In this document: piece after piece, positions 37,181 through 48,000 of the stretch
Layout: the number at the start of each line of letters is the position of its first letter
Position numbering within the stretch: the first letter of the stretch is position 1
NCBI GenBank assembly: GCA_023935145.1
Contig: CM043704.1
Location: forward strand, 97,908,873-97,972,872
Reading direction: 5' to 3'
DNA length: 64,000 bases
DNA from: Bretschneidera sinensis
Lineage: Eukaryota; Streptophyta; Magnoliopsida; Brassicales; Akaniaceae
Notes under the pieces: generated by a model
What the model saw: only the letters and a program-made list of their open reading frames with translations
Told to the model about the DNA's origin: nothing
Database searches by the model: none
Made by a program: the position numbers and the translations under genes

Positions 37181-37578
37181 TACAACAGCTGAACACTCTT
37201 ATATAGTGTTGAAATAAGTGTCTTTCCATCTTGTTTCAGTTTAAAATTGAATTAAACTGAATACCAAGTGTTCATTCACAAATGACACTTCTTTTCACAT
37301 TCAACTGACATAAAACGTTCTGAAAATTCGAAATTTTCGAACATCTAGTCGACTGAACATTGTTTTCAATCGACTTAAAAAGTTACAGAGAGTTCAAGGA
37401 ATTTTCTTCATTCTATCCAGTCGATTTATACACCATCCAGTCGACTGTATGAAACTTACGGTCGACTGTATTAACTCTCAAAAGCCAAAATTCATTTTCT
37501 TTTTTCTTTTCTCATTTCCTTTGATTTTCTAAAATATCCCAAAATTAAAAACCAAGTTTATTTTGAAAATCATCAACA
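36816..37578 (-). repeat. 3' LTR (element sense) of copia element 2, 763 bp
   Basis: The plus strand runs TGTTGGATAT... to ...ATCATCAACA. It differs from the 784-bp partner at 42038-42821 by many substitutions and by an (AT)n expansion at 37126-37177. Confidence 0.88.
37126..37177. repeat. (AT)n microsatellite within copia 2 LTR
   Basis: About 25 TA/AT dinucleotides. Absent from the partner LTR, so it expanded after insertion. Confidence 0.85.
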
Positions 37579-38199
37579 ATCCTCCACAATTTTCAAAATA
37601 ATTTGACTCAATAAAACCTTGAAAAACTGATTTTTATCGTCCATTGAAGTTCCTGCATAAATGAAGATGTCGTTAGGACTTGAATCTTCACTTAGTGAAA
37701 ATATATCAAAGTTAAACAGAATATGTGGTAGTATAATACTTTGAACCACAAATTCTATTTGTTTAACCTATGTCTCACACATGAGACTTCTCCTTTTAAA
37801 AATTGCCAGAAATTATTGCCGACACTTTTAAAGCCCTTGTGTCTTATATCGTATATCATGAGTGCTCTAGAGTTAAGTCCTTGAATTCAATAGAAGCGGC
37901 CACACTTCACACTCACTAGGTAAGCTTATCAAGTATGTTCCGTAATTTAACATACCAAAGAAAATCTTTTATAAGCTGATTAAGAATTCATAGTTCACCT
38001 ACACTTTATCATTATGGTTTCAAGCATCATAACTCTTGGGATGAAAATATAAATCTAGATGCTTGCAATCACTACTAATGATGTACTTTGTCTCATTGAA
38101 CTCAAAACTTAGATGTAGTAATGGTTGAGTCGAGGTTCCATCATTGGTGATCCTATTGTATAGGCTTGAAACCTATCCCTTGTGATGTTTTAACCATTT

Positions 38200-41100
38200 A
38201 CTCTCATGCAAGTCACTTGGTTAAAGGATCCACCAAGTTTCCTATGGACATTACGAATTAAATTGTAATTACTCCATCAGTAATCAATTGCCTTTCATAG
38301 CTATGTCTCAATCCGATATGTTTAGACTTTCCATTGTAGACATTGCTATAAGCTTTTGCTAGTGTTGCCTCACTGTCACATCAAATTGAAATTGGAGCCA
38401 CGGGTTTAGGCCACACAGGAATTTCTAATAATAAATTCCTTAACCACTCAGCCTCTTTACCCCCTACTGCCAATGCCACAAATTCAGATGCTATGGTGGA
38501 ATCAGTGATACAGATTTGTTTCTTGGAAGCCCAAGATACGACACCCCCACCAAGAGTGAATATCCAACCACTTGTGAACGAGTGATCTTCCTCTTGGTTT
38601 GTTAACCAACTAGCATCAATATATCCTTCTAAAACCGTTGGATACCCTTTATAACTTATGCCAAAATTCATGGTCTTTTTTCAAATATCTAAAGACCCTA
38701 TGTACAGCCTCCCAATGATCATTGCTAGGACAACAAGTAAATCTATTTAGTTTCCCTACAGCAAAAGAAATATTAGGTCTTGTACAAGTCATGGCATACA
38801 TTAAACAACCAATTACTCTAGCATACTCTAGTTGTGCAATTGCTCTATCATTATTCTTAGATAATTTGATACTATTATCAAATGGTGTACTTACAGAAGT
38901 GCTTTATAAGAGACCAAATTTCTTAATAATTTTCTCAATGTAATGAGATTGTGTTAAGTTAGGCTATCATTATCTCTTATGATTTTAATACCTAAAATAA
39001 TATCAGCCACACCCATATGTTTCATATCAAAATTATCTGACAGAAATTTCTAGGTATTTTGAACTTGTTCTAAGTCAGTACCAAAAATCAACATGTCATC
39101 TACGTACAGACATATGATAACACCTTTACCATTAATAAACCTAATGTATACACACTTATCATATTCATTAATTCTGAAACCATTTGATAGTGTTACTTGA
39201 TCAAATTTCTCATGCCATTGTTTTGTAGCTTGTTTAAGTCCATATAAGGACTTAACTAAGTTGCATAGTTTATGCTCTTGTCTCTTAACTACAAAACCTT
39301 CAGGTTGACTCATATACACTTCTTCCTCTAATTCACCATTCAAGAATGTTGTTTTAACATCCATTTGATGAATTTCAAACTTGTATATGGAAGCTAATGT
39401 AATAAGCATTCTAATTGTAGCTATCCTTGCAACTGGTGCATAGGTGTTAAAATAGTCAACACCTTCTTTTTGTGTAAATCCCTTAGCCACTAACCGTGCC
39501 TTGAATTTATCAATTGTACCATCTACCCTTAATTTTCTTTTGAAAATAAACTTGCATCCAATGGGTTTGGATCCCGGTAGAAGGTCCACCAATTTTCAGG
39601 TTTTGTTCCCCATTATAGAGTCCATTTCATCATTTATGGCCTCCTTCCAAAATGCAACATCTTGAGACTTTATAACCTTTTCATAAGTTTGTGGATCAAA
39701 GTCAATATTCAAGATATTTGGAATAGAATTACTTATTGAGTTCCTAGTTCCTTCTACCAAATACATGTAAAAATCGGGTCCATACGTCTTAGGAGTCTTA
39801 ACTATTTTGCTCCTTCTAAATTCCATTTCATTTTCATCTACTTCCTTCTTTGAACTTTGTTTTTGTTCATTACTGTCCAAAATAGTTTTAGGAAGTGTCT
39901 TGAACCTATTTTAATCGAAAATGGCATCCATAGATTCAATGATGGAATTTATTGAATAATAATTATTTGGCTCCACTACCATGAATCTATAAGCTTTACT
40001 ATGAAGTGCATATCCGAGGAAAATATATTATATTCCTCTTTCACCCAAGTTCTTTCTTTTTGGTTAAGGAACTCTAACTATAGCTCTACAAGCCCACACC
40101 ATAAGGTAGTCTAGATTAGGCTTCCTATTCTTCCATAACTCATAAGATGTTACTTTGTTTCTTTTTGTAGGGACTCTATTTAAAATGTAACAAGCCGTTA
40201 AAAGTGCTTCTTCCCAAAACCCATGTCCTAGGCTAGAGTTGGAAAGCATGGCATTAACCATCTCTTTTATAGTTCTATTTTTCCTCTCTGCTACACCATT
40301 TTGTTGTGGTGTATAAGGGGCAATAATCTCATGAATTATTCCATGAGTCTCAAAATAAGTAGGATCATAGTACTCACCTTCCTTATAAGTTCTAAGACAT
40401 TTAATCCTATTGTTACACTGAAGTTCTACCTCATTCTTAAAAGCAGAAAAACTATGCATAGTTTCATCTTTAAAATGTGATAAATAAACATAACAATATC
40501 TTGTAAAATCATCTATAAAAGTTATAAAATATTTATTTCCTCCTAAAGAAGGGGTAGCATGCATATCACATAAATCACTATAAATTAAATCCAGAATTTT
40601 TGAATTTCTTTGAACACTTGAAAACGGTTTTCTAGTGATTTTTGTAAGCATGCATGTTCTGCAATTTTCCATGATTATATCAAATTTTGGAATTAAATCT
40701 AACTTTATCATATCATTTAATTGTCTAGCATTTACATGTCCTAAACGATTATGCCAAAGTAAAGTAGAACAATCAACAATATAAGCATAAATCATACTCG
40801 TATTATTAATATTGAGTTTAAACATCCCTTTATACATATATCCCTTCCCAACAAAAATATCTGCCATAGAGAGAACAAACTTATCAACCTCAAATACAAG
40901 TTTGAACCCATTTTTGTTCAAGAAACTACCAGAAACTAAATTCTACCTAATTTCAAGTACATCAGTGAGGGTGATGGTCTTTCCAGAAGTGAACTCTAGT
41001 TGCATTTTTCTCTTTCCTATCACTGGTACAGTGGCTGAATTTCCCGTGTACAGGAAAGTACCATCAACCATTGCTTCATAGTTCTTAAAGATCTTCTTTT

Positions 41101-42006
41101 CCTTGCACACATGTCTCGTTGCACCAAAATCAATCCACCAAGCTTCATTGTCCTCAAGGACATTTGCTTTAGAAATCACAGCCACAAATTCTTGTGGTGT
41201 TTTTCTCTTTTTCTTCAGCAATCGGAAATCTCTCTTGAAATGCCCTGATTTCCCACAATTGAAGTAGGAACCCTTAGTTTTCTTATTCTTAGAAAACTTT
41301 GCTGGTTGTTTCTTTGTCTGGTGAGATTCTTGAGAGTGCTTATTTGAAGTCTCTCATTCCTATACCATATTAATTTTGGAGAGGGCTTCTTCCTTGTCTT
41401 CTTTTCACAAATCCTCCTCAATACAAAGATGGTTGCCTAACTCCTCAAGAGTTAGGTATTTTTTTTGGTGCTTTAAACAATTCCTAAAATTCTTCCACAA
41501 AGGAGGCAGGTTGTCTACAATGGTTGTGACCGTTATGGTCTCATCCATTTTCATATTATATTGAGTAAATTGATCTATTAAAGTTTTAATCTCACTATAT
41601 TGATCCATAATACTATAAGTATCAACCATTTTAAAATTATGAAATTTTGTAATAATATAACGTTTACTGTTGCGTCCTCCTTCATGTACCTTGCTTGCAG
41701 TGTGTCTCACAACTCTTTTACCGTCTTGACATTGTGGTAGACATCAAAAAGATTGTTGGACATGCCATTTAGGATATGACCTTTGCAAATGTCATCATCT
41801 TGATCCCATTTCTGTCTATCTCTTGTCTGAGAAATTGGTTCATCTTCTGCAGGTTCGGTCCTTGGAGAATTGATGACATAATAAACCTGAAGTAATGTTA
41901 GGAGGAAGAACATCTTCTTCTGCCAGCGATAAAAATTCCCTCCACCGAATCGGTCCAACTTGTTGAAGTCTAGCGCCATATCTCTCAAAGAACTCAAGGA
42001 AGTCAT
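38200..42006 (-). pseudogene. Copia 2 gag-pol polyprotein, heavily degenerate
   Basis: Starts at ATG 42006 (MTSLSSLRDMALDFNKLDRF). Gag is broken at about 41707 and 41405 and its zinc knuckle is reduced to FNCGKSGHFKRD. The protease region reads WWIDFGATRHVC (about 41140), where the active-site DSGA has become DFGA. Integrase has HNRLGHVN, CRTCMLTK and PYTPQQNGVAERKNRT, but its second catalytic block is CLRTYKEGEY in place of a DNG motif. RT has YVDDMLIFG at about 39090. RNase H (TIASEFVALAVGGKEAEW) ends near 38200. Numerous stops and frameshifts (about 40921, 40064, 39880, 39050, 38671, 38381) break the frame. Confidence 0.88.
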
Positions 42007-42037
42007 TTTGATAAACAAGTAAATCAAATCTTAAGAT

Positions 42038-42821
42038 TGTTGGATATCTGGTGGGGATTGATTATTGAAAGTGAGGGTCGTTTATCAAAATAAGTGTGAG
42101 AGAGAGAGAAAGGCTTCAAGGCATGACCATGTTACTTTCCTTAAGGTTTGATTCACCCCTCACAGTGCAAGAAGTTACCGACGAATTTCCTCTAAGATAC
42201 AATGAAGCTCGGATGTTATTTTGCACTTTGCACTTTGTGAAGAATAACCCACAAAAACTTCTAAGAGTTTATAGATGAATAACACTTGTGTCTGAAAATT
42301 AGCAAGATTTCTGGACATAAGTAAATCAATATTGTAAAGGAGAAGAAGAAGAAGAGAGAAAACCAGAAAATCTGATTGTAATATGTATTTTATTTTTTAA
42401 TTATGACATTTGAACACACTTATATAGTCTTGAAATGAGTGTTTCTTTCCATTAGAGACTTTTTGTTTCTGTTTAAAACTGAATACCAAATGTTCTTCAC
42501 AAAGGACACTTCTTTTCACATTCAACTGACATAAAACGTTTTGAAAATTCAAAATTTTTGAACATTCAGTCAATTGGACAATGTTTTCAATCCACTTAAA
42601 AAGTTACAGAGAGTTCAAGGAATTTTATTTCTTCCATCTAGTCGACTGAATGCTTCATACAGTCGACTATATATACCATCCAGTCGATTGTATGAAACTT
42701 ATAATCGACTGTATCAACTCTCAATAGCCAAAATTAATTTTCCTTTTTCTTTTCTCCTTTCCTTTGATTTTCTAAAATATCACAAACTTAAAAACCAAGT
42801 TTATTTTGAAAATTATTAACA
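42038..42821 (-). repeat. 5' LTR (element sense) of copia element 2, 784 bp
   Basis: Starts TGTTGGATATCTGG and ends AATTATTAACA on the plus strand, followed by CCAAC (42822-42826). Confidence 0.88.
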
Positions 42822-43432
42822 CCAACCATGTCGCATATGTAGGTAGTAATCATCATCAGTTGAGCTTTGAAGAAGACGACCTACCTGAAGAGCCCTTCTG
42901 GTTAAGTCTGATTAAGGAAGCCATCTGGTAGTGGACTTAAAGATTTTAGTATTCTTCCTTGCTCTTTATTAATTCATTCATATACTTGTAATAGATTAGC
43001 ACCCCATTTGTTGGATTTGTTGACATAAGCTTATTGATGTAAATGGAAGGAAATTTTTGAATCCGTGAAGTGACTACTGTTTCATATTCTCTTTTAGGAC
43101 TTTTAAGATCTGTGTTCGCGTTTCTGGTTGAGCAGCCTAGTCAGCTGAAGTACATTGAGTGGCCAAGTTACCAAAGCACAGTATGTGCCCCTAGTTTAAT
43201 TTTACTTGTGAGACAGGAATTCTCTAAATCTATAAGCAGACATTCATTTTGCCGTGCTAGTTAGAGTCCAATTAGTTTAAAAGGCAAGTAATTTAGTTTT
43301 TCCATTGATGTTGTGCAGCTCAAGACTGCTACCCTCACTCTCATACGTGTTGCTTTGCTCATCGTTGCACTATCTTCAGTTGACTCTGCCCTCTGTTATG
43401 TCTTGGCTTTACTTTTGAGGAGAACGCCATAA

Positions 43433-44511
43433 TGATAGAATGATACCTCAGAAGCATTAGCTGTTAGTGAATGGTCACATTCTGAAGTTGCTGATGCAAA
43501 TCCACCTGTGTTCCAGTTGACATTGTAACCAAAGCGAGCTGTGTGTCTGTTCTAAGTTGGTGAAGGTCTACCTCTGAGTACTTTACTACAAGAGCAGCAG
43601 TGCTACAGGGAGAAGAAATGATTACAAAATTGATGAATTGCTTCCAAGTTGTGTACTGCTTATGTGATGGGAAGTGGAAACTGCGACATAACATGGAATG
43701 AAATTATACAGATTTTTGTTTTTATCTAATGGAAGAAAATAGGTAATTGTTTTGGTATACTCCGGCTTGAAAACAGCATAAAATTATCTGATTATATTTT
43801 TCTTTTCTTCCGTCAATTTTCTTAGGGTTCATGGTGTGGTGGCTTTTGTCATTTCATGGGGGTGGTAGATTGTGTGGCCATTTTAGCTAAAAGAATGATT
43901 TTTCCACCCTCCCAATTTGCTTGAAACCTGTAGCTCATCTTTTACTGTGAGCGTTAAAGAGGCTTATGCGATCAACCAGTAAAAGTTGTTCACACAACAC
44001 TTCCTTCGACTTGACCATCTAAAACACAATCATAATAATTTGCGAGAACAATTATAGTTGAATGATTTACAGTGGAGAAAATTCTTTGCCTTATAATTAC
44101 TTCGCTCTCTAACTTTAGACCAACAAAGGGGAGGTATATATACGAAAATTTTTTCAAACTTTACCAACATCAGACTATTATGGGAGGAAACTTGCATATA
44201 AAATTTGTGTAACTTATCCACAATGAGTATAATTTCATTTCCTTCGGCGTTTTGTTCAGGCAAAATCTGCTCGGTGAAGCCAGCATATGTTCATGATCCT
44301 AACTTTTTAGAGTAAATTGCATGCTTACTTCCTCATCAAGGTCAAGCAAGATTATACAAGTAATGAACCTCGGAAAGAGAGATATGGAGTGAGGCCTAAA
44401 GACAGTATTGTCAAGATCCCAGATAATCAAAATTTCTGATGAAGGCCCAAATAAAATACAATTTCTATTTGATTCATGAAGATCAAAGGTTTACATAATA
44501 GTTTATTGTTC
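43433..44511. other. Spacer between convergent SecE-type gene and transportin gene
   Basis: Holds the 3' region of the rightward SecE-type gene and the end of the leftward transportin transcript. No further gene seen. Confidence 0.5.
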
Positions 44512-44517
44512 CCACAA
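44512..44517 (-). terminator. Polyadenylation signal of transportin-1
   Basis: TTTATT on the plus strand (AATAAA on the minus strand), about 570 bases past the stop codon. A plausible but not unique candidate. Confidence 0.35.
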
Positions 44518-45087
44518 CCCAAATCTCACACTTTCTGAATCCAACAACAAGAATCACCTAGCTTCACTCATCATATGTAAGTTACAGACCTCTAAAAAAG
44601 TATGTAAGACTCAGAAGCTTCAACTAATAAAATATCAAACCAATTCGTACAAAACTCTGTGGAAGTGGAGGAGAGCCTATCTAATAAAACAATAGAAAGG
44701 AAAGGGGAAAATTATGAATCTAAAAGGAAAATGATGAATCCTATAGTTGAATGAGATTGTTTTAGCCATCTTTTAAATCATAAAACACCAACGGAAACAA
44801 TTGCAAGGCTTGGGGAACTGCAACCTTGTATACTATCTGTAACCCATCCTCATTTTTCTCAAACCAAATGATGCCGGGACGGTCAAACTGAGTTTTTAAA
44901 GAGGTACACATTAGCTGCAGGCTTAAACGAAATAAGGCAGTGCTGGTGCTTTGCATGACAAATCAAGACCCAACCTTCATCTTTGCTTCAATGAATAATG
45001 ACTCCAATATATAGTTGGACAATATACAAATGACCAATTTTGAAGAACCACACTGTAGGAGTAGCAGCATGGAAAATCATAAAAATA

Positions 45088-48000
45088 TTATACTTGATAT
45101 TTTGACAGCTTGTCCTTCACTGGAGGCTCCAAAGCAGACATACATTGGTCCCATGCTCCATTCCTCAGCATCTGCAACACAATTCAGCAATAGGCCGATA
45201 TCAATTTTAGATTTCACTTAATCTCTTATTAAAGAGGGGACAAAAGGATAATCTTCAATCCATGACGATAAAATGAACTTCAAATACCATCACAGAATAT
45301 TAATCTCTAGGTCAATCTCTTCTCAATTTACTAAACTAGACAGTAGTCTTTTCCCAGAACCATAATTAACTAGAGGCAAGAATGTTAGGTACAATTAAAT
45401 AGATAACTAAATAGTCTAAAGGTCAACTTCCAATTAATTTTTCATTGTGATCCAAAATTCAAGCAAAATTTGTTAGAAACCCTCAAATGGGCCACTCTAG
45501 CTCAATCAGAGACTGCATATTCTAACAAAGTAAAAAGAATAACAATGACAACTCCCATTTATAAAATCTATGACAATTGACAGCACAAGCACTGTTTTCA
45601 ACTTTGGTTTTAAGCTCTCGATTTTAATTATTGATTTTTACAAGTGAAAGAGTGGAAAGAAAATGAAGGAAAGGTGAAAGTTCAGTTATCAAATGTATTG
45701 AAGCTTTGTTCTTACTTCATTTAGATAACTTCACATAAAGTGCTTGGTAACTGTTATTTCATGCACAATTATTTAAGGAGGATCTTAACAGAAATTATTA
45801 CAAAGAACAATTAGCTAACCCACATAAATTAAACAAGCAGAGAAAGACGGGACCACTGACCTGTTTATAGCCATGCAGCACCTGGCAAACTTCATTGTGT
45901 AGTTTTTCACTTTTTATTTCCTATAGATATATATTTAGTAAATAACTGAAATAGTAATTCTGAAAATATATAATTTTGAAAAGTTATACATAATTTCATT
46001 CTTACATGCCAACTTGCAATAGCTTTGCACATAAAAACAAGTGAGCTTAGAGCCCCTGATGGATTCGCTCTAACCTGAAAACATTTGAGAACACTCATGA
46101 GTGGATTTAATTACCAATCTGATTTTAACAAGACAAATATGGAATCAGGTGCATACCATTGCACATAGACCTCGGAAGGCATCTTCCTTCTCAATATCAT
46201 CACGTATCCTGCCACATTAACTGTTTGTGAGTAACAGTTACCAAAGTAGCGATTATGCAAAGGAAGCAAAGAGGAACATGTTCCTGATCCATATAATAAC
46301 TAATGTAGTGACAAAAAGGCTGAAATTAAGAAACCATTCAATAGAAAAGATTATTATTTTTTAAAAAGAAAAACACTTACATAGACAAAGCAAGGCACCA
46401 TGGTTGCATGAAATGCTCCATGTGTGGTGACACAAGCTCTGGACAAACCCATGCGAGCCTCCCAAGTGTTATTGCACTATTTTCAATCAGTGATTTATTG
46501 AGCTCCTGCTCAGCACCCAGAAATGTGATTTAGATGCTACATAAATATGCATGTGCACGCATGTATTCATGCACACACATCAGTAGTGAAAGTGAGAATT
46601 AATTACCTGTGCATGCTGAAGGATTTGGACCAAGCATAAGATAACACCCATCACAACTGGAGAAATTTCCTGATGAACCTGAATTAAAAATTGTTATTCA
46701 TAGCTGAAACTGACATCTGAGATCAAGTCATTAAAATGCACAGTGAATAAATAAGTGCACTAATTGCAGTTCAGACAAGCACAAAACCAGAATATAGTCC
46801 CACTGAATCCAATTTGAATTATGGCCAACCTCATGGCAGAAAAGTGCACCAGAAGATTATGTAATCTAGCTTTGTCATTAAGCAGCATGAAGAGCTTAAG
46901 TTCTTACATACCTTAACTGCCAACTCCCCAATAGCCCAACACGCATTATTTGCTACTGAAATGGTTTCCTTTAGCTTAGGAGTGTTCTGCATGGAGAATA
47001 TCTTACGTAAATATAGGAATTGAATTAAAATGATTTGGAGAGCTGTAGTAGTAAAACTTATTTTACTAACCAGTTGCTTGGCTGCAACATCAAGAAATTC
47101 GGACAAACTGGGGTGCAAGTGAACAGGGCATACCTAACCAGTCACCAAAAAGCGTTTATATAAAATAACATAGGATAGAATAAAATTAACATTTACAACA
47201 GCATTTCAAACTTCAAGTAGTTACCACATGCCTTGTGGCCCTGTGGTACCTAGTTGTTTCTTCCCTGAGGGGCTTACAGGTTCAAGTCCCAAAATCCCAC
47301 TGTGGAGTGGAGACTTCACCCATGGAAGTCATGCTAAATTTGGTCTCCTGATTGATATATTTTCAACTTACTCTTGCAAGGTCCCCAAGAAGTGCAAAAG
47401 CACTTTGTCGGACATCAGCAGAATCATCCATGCAACATCGCAGAAGCAGGTCCCTCAGATTACTTTGTGAAACCTGCATAAAAAGTCAGATAAGAATATA
47501 TGATAAGCAAGCACTTCAATGTACTTGAAAATAGTTTGTTTAAAGAATCCTAGGTAATATGAGGAAAATCCACATCCAAAAGTAGGAGCAATCTTTGTTT
47601 CACTGGAAAAACATCCGGAACAAATGGAGAAATAATTGGAGCATATACTACTTTTAGTTCCAGAACACAGTGAGCCTCAATGTATATCATTATTAAGAGA
47701 AAGAAAACTGGAGCCTGCAGACACCTCCAGTGCTAAATCATGCATAAAAAATCCCTTCTGAGTATATGACAGAAGTAGATACAATCATCAAAGAGCAACT
47801 TTTAGCAAAGGACCACTTCTCACAGTTAGAGCAAAGGGGCTATAGCTAAGAAACAATTAAACAGGAGGCAAAAACACGTTATACATAGCTTTGCCTGATT
47901 AAGTAATTTGGAGAAAGGAGATTACCAAACTCTCAATCCCACTTCCAAGACCCTCAGTAAGTCCAGACAGCAAATCGAGAGAGCATACAATGAACTCTTT

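Larger units (their letters stand above)
36816..42821 (-). mobile_element. Defective Ty1/copia LTR retrotransposon 2, 6.0 kb
   Basis: Bounded by TG...CA LTRs and a perfect CCAAC duplication. Internal order on the minus strand is gag-protease-integrase-RT-RNase H. The polypurine tract TGTGGAGGAT abuts the left LTR at about 37579-37590. On the other side only about 31 bp separate the LTR from the gag ATG (42006), and no tRNA-iMet primer site is visible there. The two LTRs are the most diverged pair of the three large LTR elements, so it is the oldest of them, yet it sits in a coding exon. Confidence 0.9.
36570..43432 (+). pseudogene. SecE-type preprotein translocase gene (SECE2-like) split by two retrotransposons
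   Basis: SecE is the small single-span subunit of the Sec channel; plant SECE2 works with SCY2 in the chloroplast inner envelope. Exons: 36570-36639 (after TTTTTGACAG; transit-peptide-like Ser/Pro/Arg/Asn-rich); 36803-36815 continued at 42827-42927 beyond the copia insertion (acidic FEEDDLPEEPFWLSLIKEAIW); 43098-43180 (FLVEQPSQLKYIEWPSYQST); 43319-43432 (LKTATLTLIRVALLIVALSS then VDSALCYVLALLLRRTP, stop). WP followed by a hydrophobic span is the SecE signature. Faults: the start-codon exon is not found left of the gypsy element; the copia sits inside a coding exon; the exon ending 42927 does not join the next exon in phase; an Arg lies within the membrane span. It looks dead here. Confidence 0.65.
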
